DNA of 64,000 nt from Terriglobia bacterium (lineage in GTDB: Bacteria > Acidobacteriota > Terriglobia > Bryobacterales > Bryobacteraceae): the NCBI GenBank assembly GCA_020073445.1, contig JAIQFE010000001.1:124001-188000 (forward strand), in the 5' to 3' direction. Below, piece by piece: positions 8,750-16,926 of this stretch (its first letter is position 1; each line of letters opens with the position of its first letter). The notes under the pieces were generated by a model. The model had not been told where the DNA came from. It ran no database searches and saw only the letters and a list, made by a program, of their open reading frames with translations. A program made the position numbers and the translations under genes.

Positions 8750-10548
8750 ACCTCACGTCTTTGCACCAGCAGTATGCCTCGGGGCATAAACCCTCGCAAG
8801 TCGTCTCCGCCATCTACGACCGCATCGAGGCCGAGCCTCTTCGGCCGGTCTGGATCTCCATCGTTCCGCGTGAGGTCGCTCTGGAGAGAGCACGCACACT
8901 CGAGCGCCGCCGAGCGGCACGCGCACTCCCGCTCTATGGTGTACCCTTTGCCGTCAAGGATAATTTCGACGTGGAAGGCATGGCGACCACCGCGGGATGC
9001 CCCAGGTTCAGCTATTCGCCCGTGACGACGGCCACAACGGTGGCGAGGCTCCAGGAGGCAGGCGCGATCCTAATCGGCAAGACCAACATGGACCAGTTCG
9101 CCACCGGATTGGTGGGTGTGCGCTCCCCGTACGGGGCCTGTTCGAGCATCTTCGACGAGCGCTACATTTCCGGCGGTTCCAGCTCGGGTTCGGCGGTAGC
9201 CGTCGCTCGGGATCTGGTCGCGTTTTCGCTCGGCACCGATACAGCGGGATCGGGGCGCGTTCCCGCAGCTTTCAACAATCTGATCGGCCTGAAGCCGACT
9301 CGCGGCATACTTAGCGCCAGCGGGGTCGTTCCCGCGTGCCGCACGCTCGACTGTGTTTCGATCTTCGCGCACTCCTGCGGCGATGCCCACACGACGTGGT
9401 CGGTAGCGCGGGGCTTCGATCCGGCTGACCCCTATTCGCGCGAGCCGGGGACCAGCGAGGATGCAGTGCCCTGGAGTGGGAGCACGTTCCACTTCGGCGT
9501 ACCTCCCAAGGAACAACTGGAGTTCTTCGGCGACGAAGAGGCCGCGAGGCTGTACGGTGCAGCCGTCGAACGATTGAAAGAACTGGGCGGCCAGACGGTC
9601 GAGATAGACTTCTCCATCTTTCGTGCCGCCGCTGAGCTACTGTACGCCGGTCCGTGGGTGGCCGAGCGCGCCGCCGCCCTGGGTGGGTTCCTCGACACTA
9701 ACGCCGACGACATTCATCCCGTGGTTCGCGGCATTATCTCAGGCGCCTCTCGCTACACCGCGGTCGATTGTTTCAAGGCGGAGTACAAGCTTCGCGAGCT
9801 GTGCCGGGCCGCCGAGGAAGAGTGGAAGCGCATGGATGTATTATTCCTTCCCACTGCGCCCACCATCTATACCATCGAAGCTGTCGCCCTCGATCCGGTG
9901 AAGCTGAACAGCAACCTCGGCTACTACACCAACTTCGTCAATCTGATGGATCTGGCGGCGGTGGCTGTGCCCGCGGGGCTGGACCGGAATGGCCTGCCGT
10001 TCGGAGTGTCTTTGATTGGTCCGGCCTTCACTGAGGAAGCCCTGCTGGGCCTGGCGGACCGGTTCCATCGAACTTCTTCCCACGAGCCGGAACTGGCGGC
10101 ACAAACCGCGATGGAGCAGGACGCTTGCCCGGCTGGATGTGTGGAAATCGCCGTAGTTGGGGCCCACCTTTCCGGGCAGCCGCTGAACAAGCAACTCACG
10201 GAACGCGGCGCCCGGTTGCGGCGAGCCACGCGCACGTCGGCCAACTATCGTCTTTATGCGCTCGAAGGCACCGTGCCGCCCAAACCAGGCTTAGTGCGCG
10301 ATGACGAAAACCCCGGCCCGGGAATCGAACTCGAAATCTGGGCTATGCCCGAGGACAAGTTCGGAGGCTTTGTAAAGGGGGTTCCACCACCCCTCACCAT
10401 CGGGACCGTGGAGCTGAAAAATGGCGGCCTGGTGAAGTGCTTTCTGTGCGAATCCGCTGCGTTGCAGGGGGCACGCGACATCACACGCCACGCCGGCTGG
10501 CGCGGCTATCTAGCTCAAGCTAAAGCACATTCGCCCTTCGGGAAGTAG
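8746..10548 (+). CDS. atzF: Allophanate hydrolase
   Basis: 600 residues from ATG 8746, overlapping the carboxylase stop. The N-terminal amidase-signature domain (about 1-450) has the Ser-cisSer-Lys triad: K71 in PFAVKDN, the cis-Ser in GGSSSGSA (143-150) and the nucleophile S169 in GTDTAGSGR. A C-terminal domain (about 465-600; VEIAVVGAHLSGQPLN) matches the extra domain of full-length allophanate hydrolases. It splits allophanate to ammonia and CO2, the last step of this nitrogen-scavenging route. Confidence 0.93.
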   Translation: MNLTSLHQQYASGHKPSQVVSAIYDRIEAEPLRPVWISIVPREVALERARTLERRRAARALPLYGVPFAVKDNFDVEGMATTAGCPRFSYSPVTTATTVARLQEAGAILIGKTNMDQFATGLVGVRSPYGACSSIFDERYISGGSSSGSAVAVARDLVAFSLGTDTAGSGRVPAAFNNLIGLKPTRGILSASGVVPACRTLDCVSIFAHSCGDAHTTWSVARGFDPADPYSREPGTSEDAVPWSGSTFHFGVPPKEQLEFFGDEEAARLYGAAVERLKELGGQTVEIDFSIFRAAAELLYAGPWVAERAAALGGFLDTNADDIHPVVRGIISGASRYTAVDCFKAEYKLRELCRAAEEEWKRMDVLFLPTAPTIYTIEAVALDPVKLNSNLGYYTNFVNLMDLAAVAVPAGLDRNGLPFGVSLIGPAFTEEALLGLADRFHRTSSHEPELAAQTAMEQDACPAGCVEIAVVGAHLSGQPLNKQLTERGARLRRATRTSANYRLYALEGTVPPKPGLVRDDENPGPGIELEIWAMPEDKFGGFVKGVPPPLTIGTVELKNGGLVKCFLCESAALQGARDITRHAGWRGYLAQAKAHSPFGK

Positions 10549-10706
10549 CCCGTTGCCTTGCCCACAAAAAAATCAATCGGGGCCATAAAAAATGGCGAAG
10601 AAAGCCCAACGGTACGCCATGATAAGCTTAAGAGGCCCGCCAGTCGGCCTTGTCTTGCCACTGACACTTTTGCGCTCCCGTCAGCAGCTCATTCAGCAGG
10701 ACAACT

Positions 10707-11774
10707 ATGCGCCGACTCATCGTTAGCCTCGTTCTAACCTCGTTTTTCTCGTTCTCCGCATTGGCTGAAAAGCCGACGTTTACCGTTGGATGGTCGATTT
10801 ACGCGGGATGGACGCCGTATTACTACATGGCGAAATCCGGACTTATGCGCAAGTGGGCCGACAAGTATGGCGTGACCATCAAGGTCCAGCGCTTCGACTA
10901 TGCGCCGTCCCTCGACGCCTTTGTAGCGAAGAACATTGACGCCTGCACCATGACCAATATGGAGGCGCTCGATATGCCCTCGGCGTCGGGCGTCCCCACC
11001 ACCAGCATCATCGTCGGCGACTACTCCAATGGCAACGACGCTCTGCTGGTGCGCAACGGGCTCACACTGAAAGACCTCGCGGGGAAAAAGACGTTATTGG
11101 TGCAGAAGACCGTATCGGAGTATCTGCTCGACCGCGCGATGACCATCAACGGCTTGCGTGACGAGCTGAAGAAGATGCAGCTGGTCAACACCTCGGATTC
11201 CGATATTGCGACCGCATTCCTGAGCGAAAAAACTCCATTGGGCGTGGTCACTTGGAAACCAATGGTCTCGCAGCTTCTGAAGCAGAAGGGGGTCTCGTCG
11301 CTTTTCAATTCGTCCCAGATTCCCGGCGAAATCATGGATCTGACCGTGGTGCGGACAGATGTACTGGAGCGGCCGGATGGTTCGGGCCAGCGTTTCGCCA
11401 AGGCACTCGCGGGAGCCTGGTACGAGATGATGGCGGAGATGTCCGCCAGCGGGCCCGCAGCCGACAAGACGCTCGCTTCGATTGCGGAAGGCTCGCAGGA
11501 CACACTCGCCTCCTATCGGGAGCAGCTCAGCACCACGAAGATGTTCTTCACGCCGAAGTCGGCGGTCGATTTCAGCACGGCCCCCGACTTCAAAACCAAG
11601 ATGGCGTTGGTGCGCGATTTCTGTTTCCAACACGGCCTGCTGGGTTCGAACACAAAGTCGGCAGACGAGGTTGCCATCCGGTATCCCGATGGAACCGTTC
11701 TGGGCAAGCCGGACCGGGTTCGCTTGCGCTTCGATCTCACCTATATGCAGCTTGCCGCGCAGGGCAAGCTCTAA
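10707..11774 (+). CDS. ABC transporter substrate-binding protein, urea-carboxylase-region type
   Basis: 355 residues with a signal peptide (cleavage near A20 before EKPTF). The start of the mature protein, 'VGWSIYAGWTPYYYMAKSG', is typical of NitT/TauT (SsuA-like) periplasmic binding proteins, and more specifically of the group found beside urea/guanidine carboxylase genes. It is followed after 8 bp by the permease and then by the ATPase. It probably captures guanidine, urea or a related amidine outside the cell. The 158-bp gap upstream holds no visible gene, so it may be cotranscribed with atzF or have its own promoter. Confidence 0.88.
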   Translation: MRRLIVSLVLTSFFSFSALAEKPTFTVGWSIYAGWTPYYYMAKSGLMRKWADKYGVTIKVQRFDYAPSLDAFVAKNIDACTMTNMEALDMPSASGVPTTSIIVGDYSNGNDALLVRNGLTLKDLAGKKTLLVQKTVSEYLLDRAMTINGLRDELKKMQLVNTSDSDIATAFLSEKTPLGVVTWKPMVSQLLKQKGVSSLFNSSQIPGEIMDLTVVRTDVLERPDGSGQRFAKALAGAWYEMMAEMSASGPAADKTLASIAEGSQDTLASYREQLSTTKMFFTPKSAVDFSTAPDFKTKMALVRDFCFQHGLLGSNTKSADEVAIRYPDGTVLGKPDRVRLRFDLTYMQLAAQGKL

Positions 11775-11782
11775 GGCACGCG

Positions 11783-12640
11783 ATGTCCGCCGGTTTCCTC
11801 CTCATACACGCAAAACCATCGCGAAGCGCGGTGCTGGTCCTCTCCTGGTTTCTGTTCGCCGCCGGCATCCTCGCCTACTTGTACGCTGCCAGCGCGCGTC
11901 ACCGCGACAATCCGGAAGATCGAGTGACACCCACCATCGCCCAGATGGCCAAAGGCATGTATGATGCAGCCTTAAAGCCGGCAGAGGAGGACGAAGCCGG
12001 CGAAGAAGCGACAACGCTGCCCAAGCGGTTCTTGGGCAGCATGCTGTGGAAGGACACGAAGGCTAGTGCGTGGCGCTTCGGTGTCAGCATGGCACTGCTC
12101 TTCCCCGCTGTCATACTCGGGCTGCACATGGGACTGTTCCCGTATGTCGGTGCATTCTTCCTTCGCTTCGTGCTCTTCTTCGACAAGATCGTTGCACTGT
12201 CTCTTCTGCCGATTCTCTTCATTGCCTTCGGAATCGACGAGCTATCGAAGATCATGCTGATCGTTGTTGGGGTTGCCCCAACGATCCTCCTCGATACCTT
12301 CAATCTGACTCGCGGCGTTCCGCCCGAACAGATTGTGAAAGCATTCACGCTCGGGGCGAGCGACTTCGACGTAGCATACCGTGTGGTTCTGAAACAGATC
12401 TTTCCCAGGGTATTCAATAGCATTCGTCTGAACCTGAAGGCCGTGGTGCTTTTCCTGTTCGCCGGCGAGATGATCGCCTCCACCGATGGCTTGGCGTATC
12501 GCATTGCCCTGCTGCGGCGCCATATGGGGATGGACGTGATCATCCCTTACGTTCTCTGGGTCGCGCTGCTGCTGTTTCTAGTGGATTTGAGCATGCGCCG
12601 CATCAATCAGTGGCTGCACCCATGGTTCAGGGAGGCGTGA
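11783..12640 (+). CDS. ABC transporter permease, NitT/TauT type
   Basis: 285 residues from ATG 11783, 8 bp after the binding-protein gene. A first membrane helix (about 13-35) is followed by a charged, Glu-rich loop (about 55-80) and then by helices near 95-115, 120-160, 215-240 and 255-275. The coupling-helix region has the EAA-like motif 'FTLGASDFDVAYRVVLKQIFPRVF'. The N-terminal helix plus long loop before the core is an addition compared with minimal SsuC proteins. It should form the membrane channel of the carboxylase-linked importer. Confidence 0.87.
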   Translation: MSAGFLLIHAKPSRSAVLVLSWFLFAAGILAYLYAASARHRDNPEDRVTPTIAQMAKGMYDAALKPAEEDEAGEEATTLPKRFLGSMLWKDTKASAWRFGVSMALLFPAVILGLHMGLFPYVGAFFLRFVLFFDKIVALSLLPILFIAFGIDELSKIMLIVVGVAPTILLDTFNLTRGVPPEQIVKAFTLGASDFDVAYRVVLKQIFPRVFNSIRLNLKAVVLFLFAGEMIASTDGLAYRIALLRRHMGMDVIIPYVLWVALLLFLVDLSMRRINQWLHPWFREA

Positions 12641-12642
12641 CG

Positions 12643-13473
12643 GTGTCTCTGATTCGGATCCAACAGCTTTCGGTCTCCTACGGAACTCCTCCTCGGCCCG
12701 TCTTGAGCGACATCGACCTCAATATCGAAGATGGCGAATTTGTCTGCCTGTTAGGCCAGACCGGCTGCGGAAAGTCCACGTTGCTGCGCCTTGTTTTGGG
12801 ATCGGAGCATCCCACCCAAGGCCACATCCTGATTGACGGCGTCGAGCACCACCAACCGGATCGGACTCGCGGGTACGTGCCGCAGAAGTACTCGCTGTTC
12901 CCGGACAAGACCGTTCTCGGCAACATCACTTTCGGGCCCGAGGTAAGCGGGTTCGGGTTGTTGGGCCACTTGTTGCCGCGATTCTACCGCCGCCGGCGCG
13001 AATTCCGGGAGAAGGCGTACGACTACCTGCGCCGCATTGGCCTCCACGAGAGTGATGCCGGCAAATACCCGGATCAGCTCTCGGGCGGGATGCAGCAACG
13101 GGTCGCGATCGCACAGGCACTCATGACAGAGCCGCGCATTTTGCTGATGGACGAAGCATTCAGTGCGCTCGACCCCGGCACGCGCAAGGAAATGCAGCGC
13201 TTGATCCGGGGCCTGTCCCAAGATCTCGGGATCACGGTGCTGTTTGTCACCCACAGTATCCAGGAAGCCATTCAAATCGGATCTCGCGTCGTCGTATTGG
13301 CGCGAGAGTCGGCGTCGAACGGGTCCAGCATAGTTCTCGACTGCGATCCCCGGAGTGGCGACTCGGGCCTGCTCGCCCGCCAACTCTTGGACATCATGGA
13401 GACCTCGAAGGAGACTCCCAGTCTTAACCTGGCAGCGGTCGAGGTGGGAGACACCCAGTTCGCAGGCTTCTGA
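12643..13473 (+). CDS. ABC transporter ATP-binding protein, NitT/TauT type
   Basis: 276 residues from GTG 12643. This start has GGAGG at 12631-12635 with 7-nt spacing; an ATG at 12622 inside the permease gene is the alternative. Walker A is GQTGCGKST (about 38-46), the signature is LSGGMQQR and Walker B is ILLMDEAFSALDP, followed by the H-loop FVTHSIQEA. It supplies ATP hydrolysis for the importer and is the last gene of the nitrogen operon. Confidence 0.9.
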   Translation: MSLIRIQQLSVSYGTPPRPVLSDIDLNIEDGEFVCLLGQTGCGKSTLLRLVLGSEHPTQGHILIDGVEHHQPDRTRGYVPQKYSLFPDKTVLGNITFGPEVSGFGLLGHLLPRFYRRRREFREKAYDYLRRIGLHESDAGKYPDQLSGGMQQRVAIAQALMTEPRILLMDEAFSALDPGTRKEMQRLIRGLSQDLGITVLFVTHSIQEAIQIGSRVVVLARESASNGSSIVLDCDPRSGDSGLLARQLLDIMETSKETPSLNLAAVEVGDTQFAGF

Positions 13474-13532
13474 CAGCAGGTGGCTTAAGGGTCCCTCGGA
13501 ACTTTGCCTCCCGCTAGTTCGCTCAGCAAGCT

Positions 13533-13680
13533 CTATTCGTAACGCAGGGCAACCGCCGGATCCACACGCCGGGCGTGACGCGCGGGAACCCGCGCTGGCC
13601 AGGGCGGCGACAGCCAGCACGAAGCACGCCAGGCTTGCGAAGGTAGCGGCGGAGGGCCTCTGCGTTCGACGATCGTATCG
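13533..13680 (-). pseudogene. C-terminal remnant of a MacB/ADOP-type (FtsX family) ABC permease
   Basis: On the minus strand one frame reads ATFASLACFVLAVAALA (a last membrane helix), and the next frame over reads VPARHARRVDPAVALRYE followed by a stop. Together they match the standard C-terminus of acidobacterial ADOP/MacB permeases (helix, then 'PARRA.RVDP..ALRYE'). A frameshift lies between the two parts and nothing else of the gene remains. The rest was probably lost by deletion beside the tRNA insertion site. Confidence 0.7.
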
Positions 13681-13789
13681 CGTTCCCTACCTGCTGTTTT
13701 TCGGTGCAGCAGAGAATGCGTCATTTTGCTGACAAAAATGCGGAAAGATGAGACCGATGAGACGGACGAAGCGCGCAAGTGACTGATTC

Positions 13790-13837
13790 TATGGAGCCAC
13801 CCGCCGGGATCGAACCGGCGACCTGCTGATTACGAAT
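13790..13837 (-). repeat. Left attachment site: 48-bp copy of the 3' part of tRNA-Thr(CGT)
   Basis: These 48 bp are identical to 48961-49008, which holds the 3' part of the intact tRNA-Thr gene from the CCA end through the anticodon loop. After the repeat the left copy diverges (TTAGCAAATCC versus CAGCCGCTCT), so it is only a tRNA fragment. Integrases of tyrosine-recombinase islands commonly cross over in the anticodon loop and leave exactly this kind of duplicated 3' end. Confidence 0.92.
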
Positions 13838-13947
13838 TAGCAAATCCTGGCTCCTTCCACCCCTCTGTAGCTAAGTTGTTAGTTTTCAATTTCAATTACT
13901 TGCCGACTAGGCTATACTTCTGCCTATCTGGCCATTTTGGCAGAAAA

Positions 13948-13970
13948 AGTACCGCCCGGAGTACCGCCCG
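13948..13970 (+). repeat. Two 11-bp repeats near the left end, candidate integrase arm sites
   Basis: AGTACCGCCCG occurs at 13948-13958 and again at 13960-13970, one helical turn apart. A third copy is at 48916-48926, just inside the right end. They lie upstream of the preferred integrase start (14021). Repeated short sites near both ends fit arm-type binding sites of a tyrosine recombinase. Confidence 0.5.
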
Positions 13971-14020
13971 CAGGGCCGGACAAGGCGGTAATCTCCAGCC
14001 AGTTTGGGAGGCACCGAGAG

Positions 14021-15208
14021 ATGACTATCGTAGCGATCCGCAAGCCAGCCAAGACCCCGACGGAATCTAAAACTGTAGCCGCTAATCAGAAGGCAATCGA
14101 ATCCTTGCCGCTAGAGAGTGGCACGTGGCGCGTGGAAGGCGTGCCGGGCCTATATCTTCGCTGCCGAATTAAGAGCAAGTCGTTCTTCCTTCAGCGACGC
14201 GTACAAGGCCAACTCGTGAAAGAGACGCTCGGGGAGTTACCAATGAAGCGCGCACGAGAGCAGGCCATGAAAGCGTGGAGCGGTCTGAAACCCAAACCGG
14301 TTGCGCATGAAGTCGTGACCCTTGGGGCTGCAATCGAGCGCTATCTGGAAGAGAAGACGCTTGCATCTAAGACCGTTCAGAATTATAGCTACAACTCGGA
14401 GCACTATCTGAAAGACTGGAAGTACCGCGGACTGCATGACGTGGGCAACGACCGCGCCGGTTTCCGTTATTTGCAACGTCAGATCCGAAAGAACCACGGA
14501 CCCGCTGCTAGTAACCAGGTGGTGCGGCTTGTTTCCGCCGTCTATCGCTGGCAGCGGAAGATTGACCCCACGCTGCCCGAGTCTCCCACCACAGCCGTTG
14601 AGATCGAGGCGATACCGGCGCGGGATTGGGCGTACACACCTGAGGAACTTCGCTCCTGGTGGTACGCGCGGGAAGAAAAAGACGGCAAGATGACGGAGAG
14701 CGGCGTAAAGACGCTCGGGCCAATCAAACGTATGTGGTGGATCACGGCGCTTTTCACTGGCGCGCGAAAAGGAAGCATCGAAGCCCTTCAGTGGACGGAT
14801 CTAGATTTGGAAAAGAAGACGATTCGCTTCCGAGTGACGAAAGGTGACAGACCCTACATCGTTCCAATGAGCGACAGGCTAGCAGGGTTTTTTACTGCCT
14901 ATCGCCACAGCGGCAACGTTCCACCTTCTGATTGGGTATTTCCCTCGAATGCGAAAGCGGGGCACCATATAGTGGGCGTCAAGAATGACAGGGAGGGGGT
15001 CGGACCGGCCCATCGGTTGCGTCACACGTTTAGGACTGCGCTTGCGCAGCTTGGTGTCCCCAACGATCAAGCCCGGATGTTAATGGGGCATTCCATGAGC
15101 GGTGACATCTCTCTTGGATACATTACGGCACCCTTAGTGTTGGAGGCACTGCGCCCAAGCACCAACGGCGTCGCAGACCATTATTTGAGAATGGTAGACA
15201 TAGACTAA
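14021..15208 (+). CDS. int: Tyrosine recombinase/integrase
   Basis: 395 residues from ATG 14021, which has GGAGG at 14007-14011; a TTG at 13937 would add 28 residues over the repeat sites. The N-terminal region (about 1-95) resembles the DUF4102 arm-binding domain of P4-type integrases. A SAM-like core-binding domain follows, then the catalytic domain with R249 (TGARKGS), H331-x-x-R334 (HRLRH), H357 (GHSMSG) and nucleophile Y367 (LGYIT). All key residues are present, so the enzyme is probably active. It sits beside the left attachment site, as expected for a tRNA-targeting island. Confidence 0.93.
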   Translation: MTIVAIRKPAKTPTESKTVAANQKAIESLPLESGTWRVEGVPGLYLRCRIKSKSFFLQRRVQGQLVKETLGELPMKRAREQAMKAWSGLKPKPVAHEVVTLGAAIERYLEEKTLASKTVQNYSYNSEHYLKDWKYRGLHDVGNDRAGFRYLQRQIRKNHGPAASNQVVRLVSAVYRWQRKIDPTLPESPTTAVEIEAIPARDWAYTPEELRSWWYAREEKDGKMTESGVKTLGPIKRMWWITALFTGARKGSIEALQWTDLDLEKKTIRFRVTKGDRPYIVPMSDRLAGFFTAYRHSGNVPPSDWVFPSNAKAGHHIVGVKNDREGVGPAHRLRHTFRTALAQLGVPNDQARMLMGHSMSGDISLGYITAPLVLEALRPSTNGVADHYLRMVDID

Positions 15209-15213
15209 TTCTC

Positions 15214-15321
15214 ATGGCTTCGGACATCGTGGAACGACTAAAGGAGCTCAGCAAGCAGGCGAATGAGCTTCGAACCTTGGTGGTGCCCGCATTCGCGGCC
15301 CTCGACGAGGCTCGCCCGTAG
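15214..15321 (+). CDS. Small ORF after the integrase gene, unknown
   Basis: ATG at 15214, 5 bp after the integrase stop, opens a 35-codon frame (MASDIVERLKELSKQANEL...) that predicts one amphipathic helix. It has no recognised family. It could be a real small protein translated together with int or a chance frame. Support comes only from position and helical composition. Confidence 0.3.
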   Translation: MASDIVERLKELSKQANELRTLVVPAFAALDEARP

Positions 15322-15392
15322 AACGCGGGGGACTAAAGAATAGGATCTCTGAGACGGTCAGCCGCATTCAGCCCGATTCGTCCGGACGAAGA

Positions 15393-15920
15393 TTGGACAC
15401 GCCGGAGGTCGCCGAGTACCGCAAACAAATCGCAGAACTCAATGCCAAGGTGGAGGCCCTCTATGCGCGCCTTGTGTCCTTAGGCGATTCATACAAGGAT
15501 CTTGTTTGTCGCGTCGTATCGACGCTGCAATTTGTTCCGCGCAGAGGAAGAAAACACTGCCAGGAGATCGAGACCTTACCGCTGCTCACTCGTGGGATGG
15601 GGCCAAATTGCTCGGACGCTTGTGACGATTTTGAAGCACTTAGTTTCCGTCTCGATGAACTCATTGCTTATCTTGAGGCAGCCGAGGCGAATAGGCCGGG
15701 TGTGCTCAGCAGCGCTCCGCTGATGGACCCGAAAACTGATGGTTTGTTACGCAGCCTAAAACGTGAAAGTGGCCTCACGTGGGATACCATCGCAAACGAA
15801 TCCGGTATTTCCGTACGCCGCCTCTATGACATCTCCAAGGGGGCCAATATCTCGTCCGACACACGGGCGAAGTTGAGCGCCTGTTTTTCGAGATTACTCC
15901 AGCGGCCTTTACAGTTCTAA
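15393..15920 (+). CDS. Helix-turn-helix protein with coiled-coil N-terminus, unknown
   Basis: 175 residues from TTG 15393; no ATG lies upstream in frame. The N-terminus (about 5-35) is a predicted coiled coil. The C-terminal third (about 118-172) reads as an XRE/Cro-like HTH: 'LLRSLKRESGLTWDTIANES' followed by GISVRRLYDISKG. It could repress the element's own genes. The perfect palindrome at 15926-15942 right after the gene is a possible operator. Which promoter it controls is not known. Confidence 0.6.
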   Translation: MDTPEVAEYRKQIAELNAKVEALYARLVSLGDSYKDLVCRVVSTLQFVPRRGRKHCQEIETLPLLTRGMGPNCSDACDDFEALSFRLDELIAYLEAAEANRPGVLSSAPLMDPKTDGLLRSLKRESGLTWDTIANESGISVRRLYDISKGANISSDTRAKLSACFSRLLQRPLQF

Positions 15921-15925
15921 GGCTC

Positions 15926-15942
15926 TGCTGCACTGTGCAGCA
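15926..15942. promoter_or_regulatory. Perfect 17-nt palindrome, candidate operator
   Basis: TGCTGCAC-T-GTGCAGCA is a perfect inverted repeat with one central base. It lies between the HTH gene (stop 15920) and the small excisionase-like gene (start 15992). Two copies of GCACTAT follow about 10 bp apart at roughly 15940-15955. Confidence 0.5.
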
Positions 15943-15991
15943 CTATGCCGCACTATACAGCCGAAAGAAACGGCCATATGCTTCTGAGTAG

Positions 15992-16198
15992 ATGGAATTA
16001 CAGGCGCCGAAAACGACTCAGAATGTCGGGCCTGGCCGATGGGTCACGGAACGTGTCTACGCCGAGTACCACGGACTCGCACGGCAGACGCTGACCAATT
16101 GGCGTTATCGTGATCGCAAGGCCGGGCGCAATCATGCTGAGCCCGGCTATCCCCAGTACTCCTACTTCGGACGAGCGGTGAGGTACTGGGTCGCATGA
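15992..16198 (+). CDS. Small AlpA/excisionase-like DNA-binding protein
   Basis: 68 residues. The pattern 'VTERVYAEYHGLARQTLTNW' followed by a basic tail and 'YFGRAVRYW' is that of MerR/AlpA-like winged-helix proteins, which serve as excisionases or activators in P4-like satellites and islands. Its stop overlaps the primase start (ATGA), so it is coupled to the replication genes. Confidence 0.65.
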   Translation: MELQAPKTTQNVGPGRWVTERVYAEYHGLARQTLTNWRYRDRKAGRNHAEPGYPQYSYFGRAVRYWVA

Positions 16199-16926
16199 CC
16201 GCGGCAAAGATTGCACGCGCGCTTCTCCGCGGCCGCAAGAGTGGCGCGGGATATATCGCGTGCTGCCCGGCTCACGAGGATCACAACCCGAGTTTGAGCT
16301 TGAAGGATGGAGAGGGCAAACTGCTCGTGTGCTGCCACGCGGGCTGCTCACAAGAAACCGTGATTGCAAAGCTCAAGGAAATGGAATTGTGGCCGGAACA
16401 CGATAGCAGCAAGAAGTCACGCATTGTGGAGGTATACGACTACACCAGTGCCTCCGGCCACATCCGGTACCAGGTGGTCCGCACGGATCCCAAAGGGTTC
16501 TATCAGCGCAAGCCAGACGCCACTGGCGGTTGGACCAACCGCGGCCCAACGGACCGCGAAAAATTACTCTACCGCCTACCGGAAGTCATCGAGGCTCCGA
16601 TTGTCTTCGTTGTGGAGGGAGAAAAGGATGTAGAGACGCTCCGGGCGCACGGCTTCGTAGCTACAACGAACGCGGGCGGCGCCAAAGCCATATGGCTCCC
16701 GCAATACACCGAGGTGCTGAAGAGCCGCGAATGCATCATCATCCCCGACAATGATCGCCCCGGCTGGAGGCGAGCTGCCTCAATCGGTCGGGCCCTCTTG
16801 GGGGTGGCGGAGCGCATTCGAGTGCTGGATCTGCCGCCGGAGACCAAGGACATTAGCGATTGGTTTGCCGGTGGCCACAGTGACTCGGAGCTCATCGCTC
16901 TGCTGGAAGGTGTGCATGCCCTTTGA
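16195..16926 (+). CDS. CHC2 zinc-finger and TOPRIM primase of phage/plasmid type
   Basis: 243 residues. The N-terminal zinc ribbon has C24-P-A-H27 and the CHAGC pair (C47, C51). The TOPRIM core has the glutamate motif FVVEGEKDVET and the acidic pair motif IIIPDNDRPG. Family members prime replication of phages, plasmids and satellites. The C-terminus is short, so the helicase part must come from another protein. The gene overlaps the genes on both sides, which indicates one operon. Confidence 0.8.
   Translation: MTAAKIARALLRGRKSGAGYIACCPAHEDHNPSLSLKDGEGKLLVCCHAGCSQETVIAKLKEMELWPEHDSSKKSRIVEVYDYTSASGHIRYQVVRTDPKGFYQRKPDATGGWTNRGPTDREKLLYRLPEVIEAPIVFVVEGEKDVETLRAHGFVATTNAGGAKAIWLPQYTEVLKSRECIIIPDNDRPGWRRAASIGRALLGVAERIRVLDLPPETKDISDWFAGGHSDSELIALLEGVHAL

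Noticed and set aside
13790-13860. A second complete tRNA-Thr gene at the left end.
   Set aside because: Only the 3' part matches. After the anticodon loop the sequence no longer pairs and the D arm and 5' acceptor strand are missing.
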